From positions 64,686,723-64,750,722 of the forward strand of contig JAHLJT010009419.1 of NCBI GenBank assembly GCA_031308135.1: a stretch of DNA of 64,000 nucleotides, given 5' to 3'. A program made the position numbers and the translations under genes. Below the pieces are notes generated by a model. The model worked only from the letters and a program-made list of their open reading frames with translations. It was not told the DNA's origin and did not search any database. Shown here piece after piece: positions 1 through 11,867 of this stretch; position 1 is the stretch's first letter, and every line of letters begins with the position of its first letter. The stretch comes from Acheta domesticus (Eukaryota; Arthropoda; Insecta; Orthoptera; Gryllidae).

Positions 1-3000
1 TACGAACTTCATGCTGCTCTTCTCTGGCTGGAAAGTTATACGATTCAGTGTTTGCGTTTTACACGTTCTCCTGTCCTCTTTTAATTTCATAATTCATCTC
101 GCAAGTGCGGCTTTCTCGCTTTAAGTACGAGTTCCCCCATTCAAGTTGTTTACTTAGTCACTTGAGTTCTTTTTATTGAGGCAATTTCTAAATCATCAAA
201 TATAACTCTAAAAGAACATTAAGGAATACTTCACACGTTTTTAACATTACAGTTGTAGCACAGTGTTTAACCCTGTAGTTCATTACTTCCCCACGAGTCA
301 CGTTTTCTCATGACCTCCAGAACACAGCTGAATATTGCGAGAGACACTTTAGACCGCGCTTTTGTTTTCATTGTGTGTCATAAATATTTACAGATGTGAC
401 TGAAATGTTACGCGAGTAATGTGGCTCACTCTCTACAGAGCGCGGAATGTCAGGTAACAACGAACATTTAATTTATGACCGACTTGACGTTGATAAATCT
501 GTAAAGCTTCAAGCAATAGGAAACCAGCTCACCCTATTTGCACAGCTAGGATATGAAAGAAGTCTTTGTGCTAGCATGTTATAAAGGATCCACATTAATT
601 TCTTCTTTCATTACAGTATCTTTTTGTATTACTTTTAATGTATATTATTTTTACAAATGTAGTGTTCACAATCGAATTTTTCTACACTTTAGAATCAATT
701 TTCTATGTATTTTGTTTGCAAACTTCTGACCTCCGTATTCCAACAATTGCTGTAATACCACATTCTTATTTACTGCTAGATAACGTTTCTTTACGAAGTA
801 ATTGTGAACGTATAAACCCGAAGGACTTTTTAGTTCCATGGGGGTCGCTTCCGATCAGTTAGTAAAATGGCGGATTAATACGAATGATCAATGCGAATAA
901 TTGCTGCCTTGATTCGGAGAATCAATTTTTAAAATTTGGGGAATTATTTTTGGGGAAGAATTGACTTGAACGTGTGGTGGAGGCAAATGTACAAACTCTT
1001 TAGTGCTCTAAAGACATTTTCTTCACTGCCCGACGTTCTAGATCTTCTTTCCCATTCACACTTCCACAATTATCCGGCCAATCTTAGAGTAGTGTAATAA
1101 ATGTATAACGAGTGATAAATTCTCGTATATTTTCTTCTTACCCTTGTCTTCGCTTTTATTCTCGTTGTTATTCATATTTTATTGTTCTATTTATTCTTAT
1201 TCTTATTGTCTGCTTATTGTCTGCGGCGGCTGCTACGATTGATCTAAGCTCTTCATTAGCCCTCTTCGCAATCGCCTTAATTTTTATTTTTATTTTCTTT
1301 GTGGTCTTATTCTACTTCAGACTATGTTTTCTAGTAGCCTACATTTTGTGCATTATTGTATTACCAGTTTATCCAATTTTCTTTTTTACTAGCCTTGAAT
1401 AATACTCTTCTCACATTTGTAAATAATTCTCGTATTTTTGTTGTCTCACTCAATGTATCAAATGCTGACGTTTGAAATTCGTCTGATATTATACACCTAT
1501 TTTAGGCGGTTAATCAAAAAGTAATTTCGATATTCTCATTTGACGTTTATTCAACGGCTTATATTATCCAGTGATAATATAATGTATATTTGAAGCCTAC
1601 ATTCGAATACATTATTCTTGTAAATTATCCAAGAGGCATGGTTGCGAGAACCGTATGGTTCTTAGCGTAATCAACCATCATTTATGCTCATAGCCCTACA
1701 ACTCGATTATTATTTGGTGCAATGGCAAATCATGAAGTTTTTAAACTGACTTCAGATGAGTGGTTTAGGTAAAAGGATAAGAATTGTTATGTTCAGTGCC
1801 GTAATCAAAGGTAGTGTTTTAATGTGACAAAACCATTTAGAATAGACGTTATATGGATTAATTTACATAGATTTGAGAATTTAGAGTTGATTTTCTCTTC
1901 ACCTACAGAAAAAAGACAAAGATGTCTCGTCATTCTTTTTTAAAGAACCCGTAGTCAAAGGAACGAAAACAAATTTGCATGCTTCTTATCAGATTCCTTC
2001 AACGTCCACGTGGCATATTCGCTGTGGCTTCAATTTTATAATCATTCAGTCGTGTCAAATATTTCAGGGTAGCGATGTCTTTGTCACCATTGCACGGTGC
2101 ATTCTGTATTTTGAGAAGAATAATCATCGTTTTGAAAAACAAAATGTCATAAAACAATCTGAACTATGGAATAATTGAATAAAGAATAATAGAGAAAATT
2201 AATAATAATTATAAAAATAATAAAGCCAAACTACAATTGTGCGAAGTTTATACAAGAATTTTGTAAAGCAGATGTCACGTAAGTTTAGCAAAATACAATC
2301 CACTTGAAAATGCGCACAACATGGGGACTCATTATTAGGATCTTCGGCCTACGAAGCTGACAGAAGGAATAAAAAATACGAGCGTCGAAGAATGGAAATG
2401 AAAAACGGCAAAGATTGGTGATTTTCAATTTCGGGATTCAAAGTTTTGTGCGATTCAATTATCTTATTCCCACAGTTCACGAAAAGGCACATTTTCGTAG
2501 GGTCATTCCCAGTTATTGACAGGAGCGTCGAACAAACGAAAACAAATGTTCGTGTTGTCAAATAATTATTCCGAGCAACCACATATTTTGTCGTATTCAC
2601 TGTGTTTACGTTCCATGCTAATGTGCGGAGTATGGAGTACTTATTCACCATGACTGGCGGTCACTTTTGATAATAACCAATTGAAAAATTCATAATTCAA
2701 GTTGTCTGAAAGAAATCATTGTTAAAAACCTTCTAAGTTTATAATAGGATTCTTTCTAGACGATAAACTCTATCAATATTCTTCAACATAAAACAGATGT
2801 TTTACTCGTTCGTGGTGACAAATGTGTAGATGCTATTTCAAGAGTATTATTGCAAGTCATCTGCCAGCATTCAACAAAGAAAGGAGAATAAAGTGAATAA
2901 GAATCGAATGAATTGAAAAAAAAATAAAAACCCAATTATTGATGATAAATGTTCTTAGGATTCAAGGAATTTGGGGATTCTATGAGTCTACCATTATGTT

Positions 3001-3119
3001 CGTTGTCAAAGATTAATTTCTTAGTCACTCCGGTTCTTAGCCAACGCCATCAAGCAGAAGACAAATGTCTGCGGTCCCGAATAAATTACCTGAGCAATCA
3101 CTCCTCGCGGTTTAAATTC
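1..3119. other. AT-rich DNA, no gene recognised
   Basis: The stretch is AT-rich with frequent stop codons in all frames. Open frames of 65 to 100 codons occur (for example 1112-1402 on the plus strand and 2349-2651 on the minus strand), but their products are compositionally biased and match no family I know. I saw no tRNA, transposon coding remnant or tandem array. It is probably intergenic or intronic. Confidence 0.6.
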
Positions 3120-3425
3120 CTCGCTCGTCAGTCGGGCAGAGCGTTTGCAGCGTGACTGGCGCGTCACTGAGCGCCGGATGCTAACTGCGCGAGCGCCCTT
3201 CCGCCTACGCGGCGCATCCGAAAACGCGCGGCGCAGCGCCGCGCAGAGCGCGCAGCTAGGGAGGCTGAGGGCCGCGGCCTTAGTAGGCCACTATTTCAGT
3301 GTGCCACCGCCGCGCAGCCCAGGCCGGTGGACGCGGTAAGATCCCGTGCTGCGCCGCGCGAGGCATCCCGGGTAGCGGGACGCCTCCGCCAGGGAGACCC
3401 TGAGGGCGGAGCAAAGGGACCTCTC
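3120..3425. promoter_or_regulatory. CpG island with a splice-donor-like site
   Basis: A 300-bp island rich in CpG (repeated GCGCGC and GCCGCG runs) stands out sharply from the AT-rich DNA around it. On the plus strand the sequence ACGCG followed by GTAAGA at 3336 is a near-consensus 5' splice site. This is compatible with a non-coding first exon and promoter reading to the right. No TATA box is seen. The open frames crossing the island are arginine- and alanine-rich products of base composition and are not called as genes. The promoter role is inference. Confidence 0.4.
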
Positions 3426-3434
3426 CGTTCTCTT

Positions 3435-3936
3435 CCTCGTTTTCCTCTAGTTCCTTTTTCCTTTTCTTCTCTCTCGTAATTATTGGCTTTTTCTTCCTTC
3501 AATTCTATCTCTTCTACTTCTTCCTCTCCTTTTTTTCGACTACTCTTTCTCTTTTTTCTTTCTTTCTTCTTTCTCTGTATTTTTCTCTACTTTGTTTCTT
3601 CTCCTTTTTACTTCTCTACAGCTTCTTTCGCCTTTTCAAATACATTATTTTTATTCCCTTCTTTTTCCTTCTTATTTCTTCTTCCTTCTTTTCTCTTTAT
3701 TTTTTCTTCTTTTTTCTTCCTCTTTCTCATTTTCTTCTTATTTACTTTCTTATTTTTCCTTTTCTTCTTTTTTCTTCGTTTTTAATCAACCTTTTCTTCT
3801 ATTTAACTGTTTGCCTCTTCTTCATCTTATTATTCTTCTCATTTCTCTTCATTATCTTTGTCCTTTACTTTTTCGGTATTCTCTTTCTCTTCTTCATCGC
3901 TATATTCTTTTGACTCTCTATTTTATCTTTTCTTGT
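3435..3936 (+). repeat. Long polypyrimidine tract (T/C-rich)
   Basis: About 500 bp in which the plus strand is almost entirely T and C, made of irregular TTCTT and TCTTTT words rather than a clean tandem unit. It follows the CpG island directly. The apparent Phe/Leu/Ser-rich open frames inside it are products of composition. Such tracts can adopt triplex (H-DNA) structures. It could also be a degraded CT microsatellite. Confidence 0.75.
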
Positions 3937-3942
3937 ACATAG

Positions 3943-4125
3943 TATATACAGAGTAATTTCGATAGTATAGAGGAAGTTATGTCATTGAAGTTATGTTATT
4001 GATGCGGAAAATTGATTTTGAGATTACAACAGAAATACACGTTTTGGGATCCCCTGATCCTGAACATAGTTTTTTTAACATCCATCTGTGAAAAATACTA
4101 GCGCTTAAATTAGTTGCAAGATTTT
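3943..4125 (-). repeat. Family A repeat, 3'-terminal fragment
   Basis: Read on the minus strand, this matches the end of the large repeats at 29.2-30.8 kb and 50.7-52.1 kb: a GCGCTAG-like word, a GACGGA-like region (here reduced to ACAGATGGATG), then a CATAACTTCC word and a CTCTGTATA terminus. The same layout recurs at 13738-13960. About 430 bp away, 4557-4595 carries a sequence matching the opposite tip of the family, so this may be one heavily rearranged copy. Confidence 0.5.
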
Positions 4126-4286
4126 CGTCAACGTTAATATTCCACAATTGATCTGGTCCTAGTCGAATCCCTGCGCATTTTCGGAAATGATCAAATGACA
4201 TTTTCTCAAAAGCGGTACGGAGTCATTCCGAGTCCCTCGTGTATCGCATCCTCTCAATAATTCTTCCTCAATCTCCTAGCCTTACA

Positions 4287-4980
4287 GGTAACTGTGTGTG
4301 CAATTTATGTTTGTGGTGTACGAACTGGATTCCTTCATCCAGAAAATGATACAAGCACGTTGGGCCAAGGAACACCAACGGCTACTTTACAGAACCAAGA
4401 TAAGTCTATGCAAGGAGCACGAAGATAGTATTCACTGGGAATATCCCCAGAGAAGCGGAAGGTATCGCGAAAGGCCTTGGCAGGCCTTTGCGGTTCCAAA
4501 GGGGGTGCGCAAGACCGAAAAGTTTGCCCATACTCAATGTGAACAGGAATCTAACTAGTGCGAGAAAGACTGTGCCATTCTATGGAATCAGTATTTTTAT
4601 TTTTCTACCTCTTCTTCATTAGTTTCTTCTTTTTTATTTATGTTGCAGATAATAAATCAAGATGATTCAAACAATGTTACCGATACACTATCAGTAGGCG
4701 AACACGTGCACCTTAGAGCTCGGTCTGAAGGTCGCAAGATCCACTCCGGTCCTAGGCACGGATGCTTCCTTGTATGTTGCAGCGGAGTGGCAATTCCTCA
4801 TCCACTTTGTAACCCTCTCCCTTCCATTCCTGGCTGACTTGGTTGGCGCAAGATTTTGGGACATTTGAGACCGAGAAAGCCTTACATCCGGGCTGTGTGC
4901 TTGAAGCCCGCATAGGGCGTGGATGTTGCGTGTAGTAGCATAGTGTGCATTTTTAACTCACCCCAAATCACAATAAAACC
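4287..4980 (+). other. Possible transcribed segment (splice-like and polyA-like signals)
   Basis: This segment has higher GC than its surroundings and signals in plausible order: a TTCATCCAG acceptor-like site ending at 4342, an open frame from ATG 4346 to 4558 (start of product MIQARWAKEHQR), a long pyrimidine tract ending in TTGCAG at 4648, a second open frame from 4649 to a TGA at about 4836, and AATAAA at 4972-4977. The CpG island and donor at 3.1-3.4 kb lie upstream. Neither peptide resembles a family I know, and the only donor in a compatible reading phase that I found (GGG followed by GTGCGC at 4505) is weak. It could be a spliced RNA, a decayed gene or chance. Confidence 0.2.
4557..4597 (-). 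repeat. Family A repeat, 5' tip fragment
   Basis: On the minus strand the words CCATAGAATGGCACAGTCTT match the conserved opening of family A (CTACAGAATGGCACAGACTT at 29.2 kb and 50.7 kb, also seen at 62.2 kb). Only about 40 bp is recognisable. Confidence 0.4.
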
Positions 4981-6889
4981 TTAAATCGTTAATTTCTTCC
5001 CCTTCACCTGTATGTTGCTTGATCATAAATACCACTAAAAACGCGACGTAAGGGCTTCAGTGCTATTGCCATCAAGTTGAGGATTAGGACATTTGTGGTG
5101 GCTGGCTATTCCCTGGTATCTCACGATTACGAGTGAAAACATCCACATGCAAATCGGGTTTTCATCCCTGAGGCGAAGTGATTTCAGCAGTCGATAACTT
5201 CGATAATCAGATCCGCAGAGCAGCTGTATGATGGAAATTATTTTTATACTCTTTGTTTTAAAACTCATCTTCTCCACCTTACATATTAAAGATATATTTT
5301 AGACAACCTCTTTTTTCTTGAAGATTCTTACCCTTGATTCTTAATGGAAGGGTCGTTTTGGTAAACTCCAGTAAAAATTATTTCAAGAAGTTGTAGTTCC
5401 TTATTGCTATTTTTCTAAATACCATCTAAGTGTGAACAATGCTGTTTAAGTTCTCTGTTTACCATACGCCAGCATTATTTTTTTATATTGTGCAACCACT
5501 CGTTTATCCCAAAACATTCTACTGTACTGTATGAAGTAGGAACAGTTTTCGAATATCTCAATTTAAGATTAAGAACTTGAAAACGATGGTGTTTTAAAAT
5601 TAATTGAATATGTGTACATATATTTAATCAAAAGATCTGAAGAGAGTAAAATAACATCGGTACCGATATTGTAAAGTTGGTTTTGATAGAATAGTATTCT
5701 TGAAATTGAACTGTACTGATATTGAAAACACATTTATTCTTCAAAAGTTAGTACTGCATTGTGTCTAGCAAAAAACATGCGACACTTACGAAGTAGCTCT
5801 GATATTGAGCGCACTTCAAATGTCCACACACGTTAAGTTATAAATGGACGGTAATGTTATTTCAATATGATCCCCAAAGGGCCGAGATAATAAAATCGTG
5901 ATCCTATGAGATCGCAACGAAATTGAAATTAAAAAAAGTCACAAGAAAAACTTTTCGCTTGAGCTCCTGGGGTAATGGAGAAAATAACGTTGAACCTCAC
6001 ATCCCTCTCAAAAATGTTTTGTTGAATCGACACAGAAACTCGGATCTTCATTTTTGCACAATCTAGCAGAAGGTCCAACGAAGAAATACTAGCTAGATGA
6101 GCGTCCATTTCTTTTGTAGGAGGCTCAATTTAACGTACTAATTTTATCAAAACTGTAACATGCGGTACAACACACTAGGTAACAAAGCACTCTTATAACT
6201 TGCTATTGAACTCTATTTCGATGCGTTGTTATTAAGTTTAAATGGTCAAACTTTCTTTATTTAATTATGTAATGAACCTACCGTAAGGACCAGACTTATT
6301 TCCTTCAGATAATAATCTACAGAAACTAAACGCACCTGCTTTGTGATTAGAGTATCCACCGTACGTTTTTGTATAAAAGGAAATTAATGTCCTCCGTTTA
6401 AAGTCTGTATTACACTGCAAGACTTGTAACCGGTTTAGACGGAAGACACTTTTCGTCTTCTCTCAGTAGGAAATTAATTTTAGAGACATTTACTTGGACA
6501 TGCTGAAAGTTAAAAGATATTTTCCTCATCTATTACTCACCCTTATCGTTCGTACTACGAATGGAGCATTTATTCGAAAGGAATGAAATTTTTATTTCTC
6601 CTGCATTTGTAATAGTATAGCAATGTAAACCAATGTTAACAGCATAACATTACGTTAAATATTCAAAGAGCAGTAATATATTCATTTTTTTGTAATGTTG
6701 CTGTGAATAATTCTTTGCTTCCAAGGGAGCAACGTTTCTCATTGGCTAAGATTGTTCTAATTTAACCCATGTTTTCAAAAATACAAATATATTAATTCTT
6801 TTGTTTATGCCGAAGAGCTTTGAAACACAACGAAGAATTGAAAAATAAATATTTGTTACAAAACGTTTTACTGGGAAATTTAATGAAAC
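4981..6889. other. AT-rich DNA, no gene recognised
   Basis: Stop-dense AT-rich sequence. An 80-codon minus-strand open frame at 5035-5277 has no recognisable domain. No repeats with clear boundaries were seen. Confidence 0.55.
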
Positions 6890-6968
6890 AATGATTGTTT
6901 AATTATTTCGTATTTTCGGGCGCGTCAACAGCTATGGTCGTTGATCCCGTAACTGTTTATAAAATAAA
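6890..6968 (-). mobile_element. S1 SINE, short 3'-end fragment
   Basis: TCGGGCGCGTCAAC followed by GGTCGTTGATCCCGTAA is the conserved 3' core of the S1 family, which is complete near 44.8, 49.5 and 53.0 kb. The (GATT)n tail is reduced here and only about 60 to 80 bp survive. Confidence 0.6.
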
Positions 6969-8860
6969 TCCCTAAGGTCTCAGGAATTACAAATCTTACA
7001 AAAGACATCAGAAACGGTATCCGTATTTACGAGCATTTACCGGTATTTTACAATTCTTCGATCTTGGAAACAAATTGTTAAATTTGTTTCAATGACTATT
7101 TCGCTCATGAAATAAATACCAAAAGTGTTTTACAATACATATGTAGCATACTATTTATCAGTGTGGTGTATGTGCAAAAAATACCGCTTTTCTTTCTTAT
7201 TTTTCTTATTAACCTCTACTGGTCTGTTATATTCTACGATAAAACAGTCATAGGATGTGCTGTGTTCTAAAAGCATGATTATCATTAACTAACCTAATAC
7301 ATGGTGTATGATAAAACTCTTCTAAAGCTAATTTTATTGATGAAACTTTCATACATTTCAAAGCAGGCACGGTTTTATCTATAATAGTTTTATTATTGGG
7401 TAATTCGTATTATACGAATTTCAAACTTCAAAATATTATAAACAAAAATAATAAAACAAAATAAATTAAAATGACACTGCTAAAACACAATTAAAACATT
7501 AGATAATTTTTAAATAATTGAAGTTCATAAATGTATGTTAAACGGGAAAGTGAAGTCGAATGAATACAATTGCTTCTATTATATTAAGATTTTATGTTCT
7601 AGATAATATAAATACAGGGTAATAGAGGTTAATATAGGTTTTGTAGATTATTTATTCAGTCTCACGAAAGTATTTAACAAGTGAGGTGTATTAACATTTC
7701 TTCAAAAATATTAAAGCATTTATTAAATGTGTTTTGATACAAGACGTGTTAATAAGAATATTGTAAATCATTCTAGACACAAATATTCTTACTTTTTACT
7801 AGTAAATGTGAGCGGAGCTGGAATTGGAAAGTGAATGCAAAACACTGAAATTTTAAAACGTTGAAAATCAGACAAGTAAAATATGGGCTTCTTTCTCATC
7901 TCAATACAAATGTCAAGAGACATAGAATGGAGTCAACGTGGAAAACAGTTGATGGAAGAGATTGAATGGCTTCATTTGAAATGAGGTGACAGGTGCAATG
8001 ATTTATTAGCTATTAATAACTTATTTTATTAATATAGTTGACATAGGTAAATTAAAGCCCGGCTGAATACTTAATTTACACTTAGGTGTTGATGGTCTTT
8101 TAATCATAATTGCACAACTGTATCTACAATTTTCCCCAGAAATTATTTCAATTATATTCCATTTATCCGTTTTAATGGTTCTTCTCTTCTGACTAATTGT
8201 AATATAAATTTTTTATGTTTATTTTTGATTTCATGTGCTATAATTTCCTATCATAGAATTCTTCACGAATGCAAAACCTTTGTCTTCCTTACGTAATCAA
8301 ATTTTATAAAATTATACGCCAATATTTATTTGTTCTCTCTAATGAATAACTATAATTTTATTACTATTATTATTATTATTATTATTATTATTTCTTATTC
8401 ATAATGATTTTTACTTTCTCATATAGGATAGGGAAAATTAAACAATGCTGCAGAAAAAAGTGAAAATTTTTGACAGAAAAACATTTTGTGCATCCTGAAA
8501 AAGGTATTTTTCTTGCAAGTGTACGTAGTAAGTACGTAGAAGTCACGGAAATGTGTCGCCCTGTCATCTGAAGAATTGGATAAAATTTCCTATTGAAAAT
8601 CCCCTATAAGGTTTATAAGAAATTATCTTTATTAACACTTCACTTTACTGAAATAAAAAGTTCTCGCATCTCGCAATGTAATTTCGTTCGTTGAACTTCC
8701 TCTACGTCCCACCACTGGCGCTATAACGCTGAAAAAAACAAACAACCATGAGGTTTTGACGCAAATACGCATCATATGGATGCTTCATACCCCTAAAAAT
8801 GTTTTATTTTTCAAAAATGTGGAAGACTAAACTTCTCATGTTTCGCTCGTGTCCCTTTTA
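6969..8860. other. AT-rich DNA, no gene recognised
   Basis: Very AT-rich with no open frame worth reporting. It contains the ATT microsatellite at 8361-8393 and no other clear structure. Confidence 0.6.
8361..8393. repeat. (TAT)n microsatellite
   Basis: About ten near-perfect copies of the triplet TAT/ATT in AT-rich DNA. Confidence 0.9.
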
Positions 8861-8919
8861 GTTGTGTGAACGGAGTAGAAAAAACCGACTATTATGTAAG
8901 AACCCGCCAACAGCACATC

Positions 8920-9195
8920 GTCCGCCCCTGCCCCGCGGGCGCCAACGCAACGGCTGCGGGCGACGGAGGATAAGTGGGTGTCCCACAGGGTTCGCTGCCA
9001 GGCGCCTGGTTCTTTTCCGGCTGCCGGCGTCTAACGGTGCCGCGCGCGCGCTTCCGAAGATGGGCCGCGGTCACGTGACCGAGAGCAAGGCCGCGCCGCC
9101 GCTACGGAAGCAGCCTCCGTTTCCTCCAGCGCCGGCTACACACGGCGGCGGCTCCCACCTTCGGCACTGCGAGGTTTCCTTCCTGCGCTTTAAAT
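8920..9195. promoter_or_regulatory. CpG island with a palindromic CACGTG E-box
   Basis: A CpG-dense island inside AT-rich DNA. At 9069-9080 it holds GGTCACGTGACC, a perfect 12-bp palindrome containing GTCACGTGAC, the form bound by bHLH-zip factors of the MITF/TFE type in animals. A 162-codon plus-strand frame crosses it (8862-9350), but its product is Arg/Pro/Ala-rich in the island and changes character outside it, so I do not call a protein. A promoter role is inferred from composition and the E-box only. Confidence 0.4.
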
Positions 9196-9349
9196 ATCGA
9201 TCATTTCTAGCCAATATTCTCAGAAACCACAAAAAAAAACTCGAAACTGCCGAGATGCACTATTCAATTGAATTCAACGATTCCTTATTTTACGTGGTGA
9301 GATTCAGACCATCAGGCGTATTGTCTTCTTCTAGTGTACTTTCCGTCTG

Positions 9350-10020
9350 ATCACGCAAATTTTTATACGCTATTTCACCATCTAGCCGAGAAAGAAGGTA
9401 TCAAGTTACGGACGAAACAGGCGATTTAAATTTAGCTCCGAGGCCTCGTTTAGGCTAGAGGCGTTTTCACATGCAATAAATCCACAACATGGGACAGAGA
9501 GCTATACTTCCCCTCCAAAGGAATGCGTACAAAGAAATTTTTCGCCCTTAAAAGATCCACAAACTTGATCATGTTTGAGCCTGCAAATAGCCAGATACGA
9601 AAACCGTTTGACCACTGGAGCCGCAAACGTGTGTGACAAGAGGGATTGCCAGAAAGACCAAACTGGGAAAGACCAAAGAACACGTAACGACTGAGGCAGT
9701 GATATTGGTGGCAGAGGAGGCAAGGCAGTGTTAAAAGGCCGCCAGTGCTTTTTATTTCTGTACACAAACTAAGTTAACTGTTTTCCACAATAACTTTTCC
9801 AATATTTCTTTTTTCATTTATTAACTTTCGCAAACACGTTTTGAATTATACTTCGAAAAACGTTTATTTTTTTTATCATTTAGTGAAGTTCAAAATTTAA
9901 AGCGAGATTCCTTGTTACCGGATGTTTTCTGCGACCGAAATCTACTGCGGCTCTGTGAGCCCCAAAAACAAAATGCAAACGCAGTGTTGTTTGAAAGTCG
10001 CCGGTCCCTTCTCTTAGAAG
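9350..10020. other. Unassigned DNA of mixed composition
   Basis: The part at 9450-9770 has moderate GC and two overlapping minus-strand open frames (105 and 87 codons) with no recognisable domain. The rest is AT-rich. It could be an old repeat. Confidence 0.4.
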
Positions 10021-10230
10021 TAGCTTCAGCTGTAACGGTGGAGACGACGGGGTTAAGTAAGATGGCAGCGGAGCCAGTGGAAGCGACGGGAGGCAGTGGA
10101 AACAAAGGAAGAGGTGGAAGTTGTAGAGGCAGCAACGCCACAGTGAGCGACGGCAAAGTTAGTGATGGGGGCAGCGGAGGCAGATGTGGCTGTAAGATGG
10201 TGGCAGAGTGAGGGGAGAGGGGAGCGACGT

Positions 10231-10392
10231 CGATAGATGGATTGGTTATTGATTCCGGTTGCGACAACTGCCAAGGTCGTCAGTCATCAGTTCCGTAATT
10301 GTAGTGCATTTTGTATCGCGGGAGGTGACGGTGATCTTCACCCACTGTATAGCGAGATCCGGCACCGACCTACATGTTTGCTTGTGGGTGGA
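10231..10392 (-). mobile_element. S1 SINE, 3' part
   Basis: It begins with a GATGGATTGGTTATTGATT tail remnant, then ATTCCGGTTGCGACAAC, then GCGGGAGGTGACGGTGATC and GCGAGATCCGGCACCGACCTAC. The same blocks occur in order at 44.8, 46.7 and 61.8 kb. The 5' tRNA-like head is missing. It is embedded in the GC-rich low-complexity block. Confidence 0.65.
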
Positions 10393-10770
10393 GGCGGCAG
10401 ACGCGACAATGAAGGTGCATTTGGCGGCTGAATGGGGTGGAGTCTGTAGAGGTAGAGGAGATGGCAGTGGAAATAGAGATAGAAAAGGAGACAGTGGTGA
10501 ACGCGAAGGCTGGACCAACGGCAGGAAGTGTGGTCGGGGGGCGGAGGCGAAGACAGAGTTGGAGGTAGAGATAGAGACCGAGTCGGGTGCAGGGCCAAAA
10601 TGGTCTTGGAAGCGAAGGTGGGTGCAGACTGGGAGACGAAGGTGGAGTCTGCCTCGAAGGCAGAGGTGGGGAAGCAGAGACGAATCAAGAGATGGGAATG
10701 GACGCGGAGGCAGAGGTGCAGGAGGAGACGGAGAAGAAGGCGGGAAGTTAGGGCGGAATCAGCGGCGCAG

Positions 10771-10942
10771 GCGAGGGCGACGGCGAGGGCGACGGCGAGG
10801 GCGACGGCGAGGGCGACGGCGAGGGCGATGGCGAGGGCGACGGCGAGGGCGACGGCGAGGGCGACGGCGAGGGCGACGGCGAGGGCGACGGCGAGGGCGA
10901 CGGCGAGGGCGACGGCGAGGGCGACGGCGAGGGCGACGGCGG
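10771..10942. repeat. 12-bp tandem array (GCGAGGGCGACG)n
   Basis: About 14 head-to-tail copies of a 12-bp unit, nearly all identical, with one unit carrying T for C (GGGCGATGG near 10829). Because 12 is a multiple of three, every frame stays open and gives peptide runs such as repeated RRGR on one strand and SPSP or ALAV on the other. I read it as a young minisatellite and not as protein. Confidence 0.9.
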
Positions 10943-11344
10943 AGGTTTCTCCGGGTCTGTCGGGAGCGGTGCCAATATTTGGCCGAAGCTCTCGACCCCG
11001 CTCACAAGGTTTCTCCGGAATCCCGCGCGCCCTCCGCCGAAAGGAGCCCAAGCACCGGGCCCCTCGGCATCCGGGCCGCCACGGCGCGACACTAGAACGA
11101 CGCCAACACCAATCTCTTTGTTCGATTGTTCGGATTTTGGGGACGACAAAGCCGCCGTGACGATGAGGGCGGTATTCCGTAACGGAAATAGGGGAAACCA
11201 TTTTTACACGAAATTCCAAGAGGAAAGACGATTTTTTTTCATATTCGAATCCCAAACATTGCAAGGTGAGAAGGAAACGAATAGGACAATTACTTACCAT
11301 TACTTCACCATTATTTACCACTATATGATGTCATGAGCATGCCG

Positions 11345-11560
11345 ACCTAGATAGTCGAGGTGACTAGAGCGTGTGCTAACGTAGTGCCTCGGTCTTATGG
11401 ATCGTGGGTTCAAGTCCCTCCGTGGGCATGGTTGTGTGTCCCTTGTCTTTCATTTATGTAGTACGTTGTTGCGGAAAGCCATGTGAGTCTGCTGGCGCCA
11501 GATCGAGGAGCCCACAAGAGTCTCTAATTTAAAAATAAAAGTTAAGTGTCCCCATGAGGG
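11345..11560 (+). mobile_element. tRNA-headed SINE (second family, S2)
   Basis: A tRNA-like head carries an A-box-like segment (TAGTCGAGGTGACTAGAG) and a good B-box (GGGTTCAAGTCCC) near 11408. It is followed by CCGTGGGCATGGTTGTGTGT, a body unlike S1. A reverse-oriented relative lies at 31.62-31.74 kb. No folded tRNA is possible over the whole head. The 3' end is not defined. Confidence 0.55.
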
Positions 11561-11867
11561 ACATTGTAGGTACCCAGCCTGAATAACAGAAACTGTCAAC
11601 TCCTGATGCTGGAAGAAGCCTCCGGAAGAAAACAATACAATGTCATGCGTATGATGCTGCCAGGTTCCGTGTCTTCACATACTGTTTTCCGGAAACTTCA
11701 GATGCATATTTTTTAGTAGGAGGAATTTTGATTTTTTTTAGTGCATGCTCTATTCTACCTTTCGTATTCAATATTAAGAATCATCCAGATGAACGATAAC
11801 TTGTGACATACACTGAAAAAAATATGTCTTTGGCAAGCCTCGGCTCATTTTTCTGCATAATCATATG

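Larger units (their letters stand above)
10025..11170. repeat. GC-rich low-complexity block, GGN-type degenerate repeats
   Basis: The plus strand is built largely of G-starting triplets (GGN, GAN, GCN) for about 1.1 kb, with the 12-bp array at 10771-10942 in its right part and an S1 SINE fragment inside at 10231-10392. Because stops are rare in such sequence, long frames stay open on both strands (278 codons plus, 327 codons minus). Their products are simple Arg/Gly, Ser/Pro or Ala/Val/Leu runs with no domain. A similar block lies at 23.1-24.1 kb. It may overlie a CpG-island promoter. Confidence 0.55.

Noticed and set aside
3483..3942. Two hydrophobic Phe/Leu/Ser frames that look like membrane proteins
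   Set aside because: They are translations of a T/C-only tract.
8862..9350. A 162-codon frame from the 8.9-kb CpG island
   Set aside because: Composition changes sharply at the island edge and no domain is recognisable; kept only as a possible first exon region.
10259..11321. Frames of 278 and 327 codons on opposite strands
   Set aside because: They owe their length to a stop-poor 12-bp array and GGN triplets. The products are Arg/Gly, Ser/Pro or Ala/Val/Leu runs without a domain, and both strands are open at once.
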